64,000 bases of DNA from Pyrenochaeta sp. MPI-SDFR-AT-0127. Taxonomy: Eukaryota; Ascomycota; Dothideomycetes; Pleosporales; Cucurbitariaceae. The position numbers and the translations under genes were made by a program. Positions 23,559-34,136 of the stretch are shown piece after piece; the stretch's first letter is position 1, and the number at the start of each line of letters is the position of its first letter. Under the pieces are notes generated by a model. The model was not told the origin of the DNA, ran no database searches, and saw only the letters and a program-made list of their open reading frames with translations. The stretch covers positions 124,001 through 188,000 of the forward strand of contig JAGTJM010000025.1 in the NCBI GenBank assembly GCA_020747015.1. The letters run 5' to 3'.

Positions 23559-24519
23559 TTAAACATTTTGCTCTGCCGAGCTGGGAGTCTTGATCGATGG
23601 TGATGGTGTCTCACTTGCTGCCGAGGTAGTAGTCATCTCAGGGCTCAGGGTTGTAGTGCCGCTCCTCGTTGTAGCTGGGCGCACTGCCACTTGCTGCGCG
23701 TGTAAGGCTGTTTCAGTCTCCAGTCAACCTATATGCGCGCCAGTGCTGTGACACATGCGTACCTTTCATGCTCCCCAAAGTAGTCTGCAGCCCGTCCCAA
23801 AGCATCTTCACGGCTCCACACAGGTCCCTGCACCTCAGGCCTTCATACAGTGTCATGAAGCGCGTGTCCGTGGTGAGATCAGGATATACGATGAGAGTAG
23901 CTTGATAGCCGCCGCCGTAGGTTGAAGTGATCACATCGAATGTGCTTTTGTGCGAAGTGTAGCCCTGTACGCTGTAGAGGGCGCGAGCATCACCTAGACG
24001 GGTCGTTAGCAGCAGAGCATCGCGCACCAGCATGAAGGAGTAAGTACTAATAATCAGATCTTTAACATTCTTAATATAAGTCAGTTGATCGCAGTGGTTG
24101 CGGACATCTTCGGGGGACATGTTGCGCACAGCTGCGACAGGTTGCTGGGAGGTATAAGCAGCGCAACGCCAGATTAGGTTAAAGAAGAGCTCGATTGCTA
24201 GTTTGCCCACTGGTGCCTGTGAAACGCTCGGGAAGAGAGAAGAGATGGCCTTCGTGTGGGTATGAGGGCCCGTCACGCCATCGTTGATTGGGTAAGATTT
24301 GAGGTGAAGGTGAATGTTTAAGAGACGCGATAGAGATCAGAACCACGGTCGCGGAACGCGCATGCCAAAACCCAGCTTGGAAAAGATTATAGTCACTAGA
24401 TCATTCTCCCAAGAGATGCTATCAGGGAAGACGTGATAACCACGTGTATATGTGGGCTCGCTCGTCAAGTCATATTGCAAGATGGTCTGCTGGAATAGAA
24501 GTCGCCGAACAAGACGCAT
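23559..24519 (-). pseudogene. Hypothetical protein gene interrupted by an in-frame stop
   Basis: On the minus strand one frame runs from an ATG at 24519 to 23763, continues after a 55-nt intron (23708-23762; GTACGC donor, TTGACTG branch, ACAG acceptor) and ends at TAA 23559-23561. It is broken only by a TGA at 24337-24339. Both sides look coding: before the stop LLFQQTILQYDLTSEPTY and DSISWENDLVTIIFSKLGFG, after it HLKSYPINDGVTGPHTHTK, GKLAIELFFNLIW and a mixed alpha/beta segment. The last exon is Thr/Ser-rich (TTLSPEMTTTSAASETPS). No family is recognised. No AG acceptor occurs in the first stretch after the TGA, so a short intron removing it is not obvious. A shorter intact gene starting at the ATG at 24120 (168 residues) is the main alternative; a sequencing error is another. 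Confidence 0.4.
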
Positions 24520-25950
24520 CAGGATTTGAAGATCAAGTGGACTAGAAAATGAGCGAGAGACAAACAGCAAGGAGATGCATAGAGCCTATGACTTTTGGAC
24601 TCTCGATAAACAGTGCTGTTGCGAATATGGAAATCTGAAATGGACCAACAAATGTTTCGAATGAGTGTTGAATTGATTGCCATGCCACAGGGACTGCGAA
24701 GAAGCCATATATATTTGATGATCATAATCATGAAGATAATCCAAAGCGAAATAGAACATGGTATGCAACAATTCCACACGCTGGATGGGCGCTCACAAGG
24801 TTCAAGGCGCCCTTGCTCATAATTTTGAGGGAACAGAAAAGTGGCCCAGAAAGGCTGAAATCGGTGCATCATTTCCTCCTCTTGGACCGAAAAAAACCGG
24901 ACTAAATGATACCTAAGCACAAATCTTCATAATTTCGTACGTCTTGAAGAAGTCGAAGGTGGTCCGGAGAACGGCCGAGACTGAAATTGCGTGTAAAGGA
25001 AGCTAAAAAAGCAAAGGGATGAGGGCTTGCTAAACCCATCCATCAAGCCATCCACTGGTCATTGACTTGGACAGGAAATGTTTTTGGAGGCAATGCGGTC
25101 TAGCCTGTTTTGTTATTTGTAAACATTCTATTTATTGAGTTGCGTGCTGTGTAAGGGTAGCAAGAGTTGGGTGTCGATGCTGGAATCCACGCGCTGGTTG
25201 TGACGTTATCACAAAGCCATTGAGTCCAATTGAACTAAGTAAAGGCAGATTTCTTCCTCCCAAAAATGAGACAGTGTTATCATGGCTGAGCTGTGGACAG
25301 CTGTACCCCAGATGTATCCCCGCCTGAGCCTCGGTTCATCCATGGCTTCGAAAGATACATGTGGGGAAACCTTGCCAATCATCACCTGCTCCAGGCGCAC
25401 GGAGATGACCTTCCCGTCTAATCACTTTCCCCGGACACACCAACCGCATTGTTCAAGTCAATACCAGCTCCGCACACATAAGCCTCGTAATTTGTACTCT
25501 TCCAGCTCCAGGCGTCCTATGGCCTGCATAGCCAGCCACGTATTTAACGCATCCCGCGCAGGTCCACGCGGACAAATCGCTGTCTGCTCTCTAGTCGCCG
25601 AGGCTTCCGGCTTCATGACGCACACATGGCAGCCCTGCACCCGGACGGCACATGGTAGACACTGACGCGCAGACGAGAGTAACCTCCTTTGACCGGTCAC
25701 TACGATGGATTTACTACGTTAGGGCTGGTACGGCCCAATGCGCGGCTCTTATGGTACTTGCGCCATTGGACAAGGACGATACCCAGGCGGCATATATTGG
25801 AGCAGGCCCATTCTTAGGTCATGGGAGTCCTTGTTCGTTAGTTTTAATTTTTTGTCGCCTTAATCGCATAGACTTGTGGGCCCAAGTAAAGAGCTGGGGA
25901 GCCGCCGCTTTGCTCAACTTGCGTTTGCTTAACATCTGCATTGCGAAAAG
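24520..25950. other. Intergenic region upstream of the carboxylesterase gene
   Basis: It includes the 5' side of the broken gene and the promoter of the esterase. 24.3-25.1 kb is AT-rich. A plus-strand open frame (25282-25665) has no recognisable protein content. Confidence 0.4.
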
Positions 25951-27703
25951 ATGCTGAGATTACTTGGGGCAGCAACCCTTCTGGGAGCGGCTTACGGCCT
26001 AAACACTTCACTGTCAACTGTGGACCTGGGATATGAGATATATCGTGCTGCTGGCTTCAATGTTGGTCCTTCCTCGATGGCTTTTAAGTGCATTATTAAT
26101 CAATCGTAGAGCACTGGCAACTTCTACAACTTCAGCAACATACGCTTCGCGGCCCCTCCAGTTGGCGACCTTCGATTCGCACCTCCAGAAGCTCCGGCAG
26201 AAAACAGATCAGCTATTAACAATGGCAATGTGTCGAGGTATGCCTTGAATCTGATCTCAGCATAGTCTGGCTTGTTCTGACTCCTGTAGAATATGCCCTC
26301 AAGCCGGTCCTGCCTGGGGGCGAGCCGCCACTCAGTTTCTTACTAGCACCCTGCTGGGTTTGCCAGCCCCAAATCAAACTTTCGTAGTACCAGGAGCGAA
26401 CTCTAGCAGTCCTGTTCCCCCACGGGATCCTCGCGAGTCTGAAGACTGCCTCTTTCTGGATGTGTTCGTGCCCGAAGATGTTCTCAGCCAGGCTGGCAAA
26501 GGCTACGGTGCTCCCGTCCTGGTTTGGATCTACGGCGGAGGCTATACGGGCGGAAACAAGAACCAAAACCCGGCAGGGTTGATTGCAGCCTCTGGAAACT
26601 CTTCCAATGGAGATGTTATCTATGTCTCGTTGAACTATCGTCTCGGAGCCCTCGGCTGGCAAGCAGGTCCATCGTACCAGGCTGAAGGTGGCACTAGCAA
26701 TCTCGGCCTATACGACCAGCGCTTTGCGTTGGAGTGGGTACAAAAGTACATCCATCTGTTTGGAGGTGACAAGGATCGCGTGACCGTTTTCGGACAGAGT
26801 GCTGGTGGCGGCAGCATTATGCATCAGATAACTGCATATGGCGGGCTCAAAGGCAAGGTACCGTTCCAGCAGGCTGTGCCACAGAGCCCCGGATGGCTGC
26901 CTATCCAGTCCAATGTTCAACAGGAGGATACCTACCAGAAGTTCCTCAACCTCACTAATACCACATCGCTTGCCGAGCTCCGTGCTCTGCCGTCTGAGGA
27001 CATTATGCGCGCCAATTTCCAACAAATCACGTTCGATTCGGCATATGGAACCTTCACTTATGGCCCAGTTGTCGATGGAAACTTTGCGCCTCAGCAGCCA
27101 GGACAACTCCTAGCTCAAGGACGCTTTGACAAGGATGTCCGAATCATGGTTGGCCATAATGCGAACGAGGGGACATACTTTACGCCACCCAATGTCCGAT
27201 CTGACGAGGCTCTCATTGCTCAGCTAAGAGCAGCATATCCTCATGCACCACAGAAATCCCTCGATTACGTTACCCAGACGCTGTACCCACCGGTCTTCGA
27301 TGGTTCGTATGGCTATAAAGATCAGTACTCGCGCGCAAGCCTCATCATCTCGGAAAGCATCTTTACGTGCAACACCAACTACCTCTCGACTGCGTATGGT
27401 AACAAGACTTACTCGTATTTGTTCGCTGTCCCACCTGCGTTCCATGGCCTGGATGTACCCTACACCTACTATGATGGCGGTGCTCTGTCTCTCTCTGTCA
27501 TGAACCGAACCGTAGCAATTGCACTCCAGCAATTCATCACGAGCTTTGCGGAAGAGGGACAGCCTGAAGCGGGTGGCATCACGCAGTTCAACATGTATGG
27601 GCCCGATGCTAGCGTGTTGAAGCTAAATGCAACGACGATCGGGGAAGTGCGCGACAGCAATGCAAATGCAAGGTGTGCATGGTGGCAGAAGGCGCTCTAC
27701 TAA
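25951..27703 (+). CDS. Secreted type-B carboxylesterase/lipase
   Basis: Three exons, 25951-26061, 26110-26237 and 26290-27703, encode 550 residues; introns are 48 and 52 nt. The first donor, GTTGGT, is unusual but the join restores the family block STGNFYNFSNIRFAAPPVGD. A signal peptide (MLRLLGAATLLGAAYG) marks it for secretion. Type-B esterase motifs in order are EDCLFLDVFVP, the oxyanion-hole region VWIYGGGYTGG, the nucleophile elbow FGQSAGGGS (Ser), the acidic region GHNANEGTYF, and the catalytic His region PAFHGLDVPYTYY. Several N-glycosylation sequons (NYT/NFS/NST type) are present. It hydrolyses carboxylic esters; the substrate cannot be told from sequence. With the LPMO 3 kb away it may act on plant material, which is inference only. 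Confidence 0.88.
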
Positions 27704-28094
27704 GATCTCTTAAGAGGATAGACGGTTTAGAATAACTAAATGTTTAATACTAGTGATCAATAGAGCTCCATGCTTCGACTCCCGTGAAAATTCTCTTCAT
27801 AGAGAAGCAGAGCATCAATAATGCGCAAACCCTGAACAAATCGTTCGCGACATCGAGATGGTGATGCAAGGAGCTATGACAGCCACTAGTTCCGTCGGTG
27901 GTGGATAGCTGATCATAGCTACGTCATTGCCATGCACACACCGTGCCGAAAGCCATGCGCCTCCGCTTCCTTTAAAGCTCTCTTCTGTCTTTCATACCGC
28001 ATCATCTTCAAGTTTTTCTATCCAATTGACCTCCATCCATCACATCAGCCCACCTCAACGTTGCACAACACCAACCTACACACAAACAATCACA
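27704..28094. promoter_or_regulatory. Promoter and leader of the LEA-like gene
   Basis: The last 80 bp before the ATG at 28095 are C/A/T-rich (CATCACATCAGCCCACC, CACACAAACAATCACA), as in short fungal leaders. Nothing else was seen. Confidence 0.4.
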
Positions 28095-28560
28095 ATGTTC
28101 CGTCAACAACTCGCACGCCAGGCCCGCCTGTTCAGCACCACCCCAATTGCACGAAAGAGCCCCGTAGAGACCATCAAGGATGCCGCCAAGGCTGTCGACA
28201 GAACAATCTCAGGTGCTGCCGTAAAGGGCATCGAGAAGGGCGGTAAGTGACACCCTCCGCAACACTCCCTAAACCTCCTTGTCACCTCTGATACTCTGTC
28301 TTTGCTCTCAGCATCGAACATGACCAATATGTTTGACACTTATGGTCCGCAAAACTTTTACTTGATGGACGGCTTGACTGATGAATTCACTAGAGCAAGC
28401 CGCCGAAGCTATCAAGGAAGCCGTACCAGAGACCCAGGGTGAGGCCAAGGGCAAGGCGAACGAGGTTGCAGGACAAGCAAAGGGCAAGGCCAGCGAGCTT
28501 GCTGGTGAGGCCAAGGGCAAAGCACAGGAGCTTAAGGGCGAGGCCAATGCGAAGTTGTAA
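28095..28560 (+). CDS. Small mitochondrial LEA-like (late-embryogenesis-abundant type) protein
   Basis: Two exons, 28095-28242 and 28394-28560, encode 104 residues. The N terminus MFRQQLARQARLFSTTPIAR is a classic mitochondrial presequence (RxFSTTP processing site). The mature part is an amphipathic, Lys/Glu/Ala/Gly-rich helix with repeated GEAKGKA and GQAKGKA units, the eleven-residue-like pattern of group 3 LEA and CsbD-like stress proteins. These protect membranes and enzymes during drying or freezing. The intron is 151 nt, much longer than its neighbours, and contains a strong earlier acceptor (TTTGCTCTCAG, ending at 28311) whose use gives a different C terminus. The downstream acceptor at 28393 was chosen because it yields the repeat-bearing frame. 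Confidence 0.75.
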
Positions 28561-29211
28561 ATTTGCACCAAGCAAATGTTGAAGAAGGAATGAGAAGGAT
28601 CAAGAGCAGAGTCTGCTGAGCTGACGTGCTTAATCTGAGATGATCCAGATATCATAATCAGCATGGCGGAGAAATGAATGCATAATTTTCTTGTACCATC
28701 AACAATCCATTCACTGTTCTAGATTTTGACCTGTCGCCATCATATCGCGCTGTTTCGGCTTACTCGGGCCAAATTGAGTTGTCTTTTTTTTTTTTGAGTA
28801 CGTGTGGTTATTGGTTGCTACAGCAGCCGTTGTGCAGTTGTAGCACCTCAACATAGCCTTTCTATACTTGATAAACGCCCTGCCCTATATAAAATTGCAC
28901 GCGGCAACGTTTTAGAGAAGTACAGCTTGTATGTTGTTTGCTTGTGTGAAGACCCTCGAATGAATCCGATCTTCATTTCGCTCCTGCTTGAGAATTTATA
29001 TCACTATCTATATTCTACTCTAGACTGAGAGGTAGAGGTAGAGGCCGCGCAGAGTGCAAACCAACTTTGCAGTTTTAATGTTCGCACACATGAAAACGTT
29101 AGGAGGAAGGGCAGGGCAGGCACCACCTTTGTATAGCTGAAGGCGGTGTAGACGAATGTGGTCAATCAAAAATATGAACTTAAAAAGAAACAAAAAGATG
29201 AAAAAAATGTC
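28561..29211. other. Intergenic region with poly-T tract
   Basis: 3' flank of the LEA-like gene. A run of 13 or so T residues lies near 28783-28796, and AGAGGT repeats occur near 29027-29042. No gene was seen. Confidence 0.5.
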
Positions 29212-29216
29212 AAAAA
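29212..29216 (-). terminator. Pol III terminator of tRNA-Ser
   Basis: T5 on the minus strand 3 nt past the tRNA 3' end, with further T runs beyond. Confidence 0.75.
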
Positions 29217-29218
29217 GA

Positions 29219-29317
29219 CGACAACGGCAGGATTCGAACCTGCGCGGCCGAAGCCATATGATATCTAGTTGATGAGCTCGTTCGAGTCATACCCATTAAC
29301 CACTCTGGCACGTTGTC
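29219..29317 (-). tRNA. tRNA-Ser(CGA) with an 18-nt intron
   Basis: Minus-strand type II tRNA. Acceptor GACAACG pairs with CGTTGTC and the discriminator is G. The T arm GCAGG-TTCGAAT-CCTGC contains a perfect B box (GGTTCGAATCC). The anticodon stem TATGA/TCATA encloses CTCGAA, giving anticodon CGA, which reads UCG. An 18-nt intron (CGAGCTCATCAACTAGAT) follows position 37. The variable arm GGC-TTCG-GCC is the long arm expected for serine. The mature length is 81 nt plus CCA. Confidence 0.93.
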
Positions 29318-29791
29318 TTATTCGTTCGTGAAGGTTTTGGGGAATAAACCAATAATATAGGATATTGTTTTAGTAAGATAATGTTTTTGTACATTTCTGC
29401 GGACTCCAGCATTGTTTGGAAAGATCTTCCAGCACTATTAGGTCAAGCCCAGCTGTGAGCTCACAACCATAATCACGGCAAGCACGTGTTCCATCAATGT
29501 TCTGGCTCGGCTGCAAATACCCGACTACTTTTTCGTCGCGCATCTGGTCCGTGTGGGGCGGGATCTCCGCTAGTGGCGCAATGTCCGACAACATCATTGG
29601 TTTCATGCAGGTCCCCAATTGACAACCCCGGAATAACTCAACGAGCAACGGCGGAGCCTGAGCACAACACTGTAGTGCTTGCCTGCTACCGGTGGCTACT
29701 TCGAATGCCTGCTGTCCGCGCTGTTTGCGTCATGTAGACAGGAGCTACATACTAATTTGTGTTGAAGGCCTACAGTCGGAGGCGAGGCATC
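29318..29791. other. Divergent region between tRNA-Ser and UBP8
   Basis: 474 bp; holds the upstream flank of the tRNA and the UBP8 promoter. No distinct element was recognised. Confidence 0.4.
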
Positions 29792-31554
29792 ATGGACACG
29801 ATAGCTGTTGCCCCCAAGGGGACGTCGCTGGCGTCGCCAAAGATCGTCAAGAATGCCAAAGGCAATATTGTGCCTAGCAGCCAGATGGCACATATCGCAT
29901 ATGGCTGTGGTACGTACCCTACTTTAGCTAGTGATCCCCAGCTAACGTCAAGACAGAGCACATGGGCGAGATGTTCGACAATGCGCGCAAGCAGACCCTC
30001 CAGCATTATCGCCTCATCCTCCAGAATATCCACGAGAAACCGAGCGTAATAGCACAGACACACCATGGGGCAACAGCGGATGCACAGCATGTTGTGAGCC
30101 TGCGGCCACTGTTCCTCTGTTTGCAGTGTCCAAATATAATGACAGAGACGGATCGCGATTTACATTTCGAGACAAAATCGCACTGCTTCTGTGGGTTCAT
30201 ATGGTATATGTGCTTGAGGGCGAGAGGCTAACAAGTAGCAGCGGTGGAATCGAGAGATGGGAATATATACTGCGGGAACTGCCAGGACTTCATCTACGAT
30301 ACTGCGTTGGAGATTTGGAGACTACAGAGGGGTCAGTACAGCCGCAATCTAATTCTTGAGAGATATGCGCTGAGTGACCGAACTACAGGCAAAAAGCGCA
30401 AATACGAGGACGCAACGACGGCTGACGATCACAAACTTGTCGTCTCGAACTCCACCTTCCTCCCTTGTCGCGCTATCGGCCTTCGCGGGCTCTACAATAT
30501 GGGCCAAACCTGCTTCATGAGTGTTATTCTGCAGACTCTTGTCCATAACCCCTTCATAAGAAATTTCTACCTTTCCGAGGGTCACAGACAGACCGAATGC
30601 GAAAAAGAGTCGTGTGTGAGCTGCGCGCTGGATGAGATGTTCGTCGAATTCCATTCGGCAGAGAAGACAGAAGGCTTTGGCGCCGTGCAGATGCTTATGG
30701 GAAGTTGGTTAGCAGGCGAGGCACTGGCAGGTTATCAGCAGCAGGATGCGCATGAGTATATGCAGTTCATACTGAACACATTACATCTGGCGAATGGCGG
30801 GTCTGCAGATGCAGAGGAGGACTGCAAGTGTGTAGTCCACCAGACATTCTGCGGGAAGCTGTCGAGTACAGTGACGTGCGACAATTGCCGGAATGTGACG
30901 ACAGCACTCGACCCCTACATGGACCTCAGCCTGGACGTGCGCAATCAGCCTGGTAAGAAGCGAAAGCTAAATCCCAATAGTGGCGATGAGACAGCACTGG
31001 ATCTACGGGACTGCCTCGAGAGGTTTACAGCGAAGGAAAAGTTGGGGTCGGCAGAGTATACTTGTCGAAAATGCGACAGCCCACAGAATGCGACAAAGCA
31101 GTTGAGTGTTAAGAGATTACCACCAGTACTCTCAATTCACTTGAAGGTATGACCGCTCTCTCACTTTTTCTGCCACCGCCGAGCTAACAGTTCACAGCGC
31201 TTCGAGCACACCAAATCAACGTCGTCCAAGATCGAAACCCCAGTCCGCTTCCCTGTCAAACTCGACATCCACCCGTACACTACACAACACAAGGCTCAGC
31301 TCAAGGCTGCGAGGTCTGGTACGCCAGTCACGAATCACAACATGAACAGTCCGGCGAACAGCCTGATATATGAACTCTCGAGTGTGATTGTGCACAAGGG
31401 CAAGATCGACTCTGGCCACTATGTCAGTTACTCCAGAGAAGGGAGTGACTGGTTCATGTTCGATGACAGTAAGGTTGTCTTAGTTCATGAATCCGAAGTT
31501 CTGGCCGCAGAAGCTTACCTTTTGTTCTACATGGTCAGTGGGTTGGAAGTATAG
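29792..31554 (+). CDS. UBP8: Ubiquitin carboxyl-terminal hydrolase, UBP8-like (SAGA DUB module)
   Basis: Four exons, 29792-29909, 29957-30190, 30242-31146 and 31198-31554, encode 537 residues; introns are 47-51 nt and all phases fit. An N-terminal zf-UBP domain (about 40-140) shows YGCEHMGEMF, LFLCLQCPNI, KSHCFSVESRDG and NIYCGNCQDF. The USP domain follows, with Cys box GLYNMGQTCFMSVILQ, QQQDAHEYMQF, a zinc ribbon (TCDNCR and TCRKCD), and His box KIDSGHYVSYSREG with DDSKV. The Gln before Thr-Cys replaces the common Asn, as in UBP8-type enzymes. With Sgf11, Sgf73 and Sus1 it removes ubiquitin from histone H2B in the nucleus. The start MDTIAVAPKG is the first in-frame ATG before the family-typical SLASPKIVKNAKGNIV. 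The third splice uses a GTGGGT donor. Confidence 0.92.
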
Positions 31555-34136
31555 TTCCAACGATATCAACCATTTGTGTAGCTTTGTATTGTCTACCCTA
31601 GCTGACAACACGCGGTCGCTAAGTCAGTGAGATGGGAATGAGTGTGATTTGTACACTATTGGCATCGAAGGATACTAGACACAAGTACCTTTGGACTGCA
31701 TTTCTGGCGTTTCATTCTGGCATACTTGTTGAGTTCTAAGGGTATACCGACAGCGTGGCGCTTGGAGAATACTTGCTGAGGCTTTGGGATGAAGCTGGAA
31801 GTAGTGAAGACGTTAAATGTCCTGAACTTGATCCTTAGATATATCATCAAGCAGATTATCATCTATTCCTCCCTTTACATTTCTTCGTCTTGTCGCTTCC
31901 GGTTATAGATTATTTTTGAAGATACACGCATTGTGCGTGGCTCAAATAAGACGTTTTTATTCTCAAACAGCTTCAAGGACCGCTGATATTTCGGTAAGAT
32001 GCACGTCAACCGCATGTATAGTTGCCTAGATGCCTCTTTGCAATGAAAGAATCGCGGTCATTCATGGCATCATGAATGTCCATGGTAGTTGCATTTTCCA
32101 TGCAAACCTTATGACATCCTGTTCAATCCCAAGTGACTTGAAATCTGCCTTGAGAATGCCTAATGACGATGCAACTTTAAGAGGGCGGCACAGGAAGACA
32201 TGGACGCGCGTTATCACACAGTAACTGAGCAATTAGAAAGACTGATACCATAGCTAGGCAGCAGAATTATTTCCTTGGAATTGGAGCTTTGGGAGGTCCG
32301 CGCCGGGGTGGCCTAAAAGTCAAACAATGTCCTGGAGCGGAGTTCGCTTAAGCAGATCTAGAAGTGCTTGGAATGCAATTTTTTTGCAAGGTCACGCGAT
32401 AAAAGTTTACAAGAAGTTATTTTGCGACTCTGGTTCGGTAAGGAAATGCCTGGATTGCAGGATGACGCCTGAAAAGTTGGTTCGGTAATTGGCAGGGCGA
32501 TTTCTAGTATGCTTCCGACCATTCAAAGCGGATAGAGAAATGAAGTGGAGATAATGCAAACAGATGATTCACATTGCATAAGCATGAACAGGACTTGTTC
32601 AAGACCATGAGTGATGGCCAGTCGCGTTCCGCGTCGTAGTCATTAGCCGATCACTTCCCTGAACTACCAGCGCCCACTGTCCTTGGTATCAAAGCAGATG
32701 GGAACATGCTCTTAAATAAACGAAGAGCAGAGAGTCTAGATAAAACTAAACTCGTTTCTGACTTCTTCTTTCGGCAGAGGCATGTTCCTGCGTACACGCA
32801 GCATGCGATGGTTTTGCACAGCTCCTACTTACTACGGAAACACCCGAGCTCAGAGCCATGAAAAATTATGTAATTATTTGAGTGTAGGTCGCGAGTAGTA
32901 TTACCAAGAGTGCGGGTCGAGGAGGTTGGTGTAGGACCTGAGTACAGGAAAGGATGGAACTCGCGCACTAATAGTGCACAGGGAGTGGAAGATCAGAGTT
33001 GTATTCCGGTTACTTTTATTCATCGAGATATGTTTTCTATGGAGCCTGGGGATGCAACATACAGAGCATCAAACTACTATTTCCTCCTCACAATGCACCG
33101 CATGCATGACTGAGCTAATGGCTTAGCCGTTCCAGCGACTGCAAATATTTACACCTAGCAAACATGGAAAGCTATTGTTGCGGAACTGGACAGTGGAGTG
33201 TATTTTAATGGGGTTTCTAACATCTGGTTTCTTTTCGGAAGTCTTCTGCTGAGAACATGCTGGTGAATCCAGCAGAACCAATCTTGTCCTCATTCACTAT
33301 AGGGATTTGCCATGGCCAGGGGAGCGTGTAAGAACCACAAAACCCTTGTACTTATATGGGCCCATAATTTACGCCCCAAGTACCACAAAACCGGAAATAA
33401 GGCCTGCAAAACTCATTAATGACCAATGTGATGCTCGTTCGTTGTCACATCTGAAAGATCGGCATCAAAAGAAAGGGTGTGCGTAATCCTTCCATAGCCC
33501 ATCGCTTGTAACAAGCATGCCTTGAGGTCTGCCTCTTTCTTCGGCTAGGGCGGTTCAGTCTTTCAGTTCCTAGTACCTAGCGTACCAATTCTGGTACTGT
33601 CGATCTCAGTCTGCCCTTAACCGGAGTATCTCAATTGCCATTGTCTCATAAACGAGATATCATTTAGAACTACCAAAACAGGTGTGGACTACGCTTGGAC
33701 TGGTATACATCGTCTATTTCAACTACCTAGCTATAGCAAAAGAAGCCCGAGCTGGTTCATGTGCTATTTGGTCTCAGCTATTCCTCTCCTTGAAGTGCTC
33801 ATGACTGTTTAGATTTTCTCATGTGCTTGCCCAAGTATTGTTTTATACAGAGGAGGCTTTTTCTTCCTGCTTCCTGTTGCCTCGTTCCTAAGTCTACCGC
33901 CGCCCACTCGGCTCCTCAATGCAATCATGCCCATCCGCGCGGCGCAGCAGCGTCGTAGGATGCACCATGTTCCGTCACCTGTGACATTCTTAATTGGATG
34001 GGTCTGCAAGACTGTGCTTGAAATGTTTTAAGCGCAAAATTCTGTAAGCTACTACGCAACACATCAGTGACTTCACCTTCACCCACACCCAGCTCTCCGC
34101 CCTCGAACGAAAACAATCGAACTTGTATCCACTATC
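31555..34136. other. Long gene-free region
   Basis: 2.6 kb with only short frames. Small local structure: the 12-bp palindrome TATGGGCCCATA near 33354-33365 lies between two copies of ACCACAAAACC (33334-33344 and 33382-33392). No transposon ends, tRNA or gene were recognised. Confidence 0.5.

Noticed and set aside
31555..34136. Mobile element or repeat in the long gap
   Set aside because: Only an 11-bp direct repeat around a 12-bp palindrome was found; no terminal repeats, transposase or target-site duplication.
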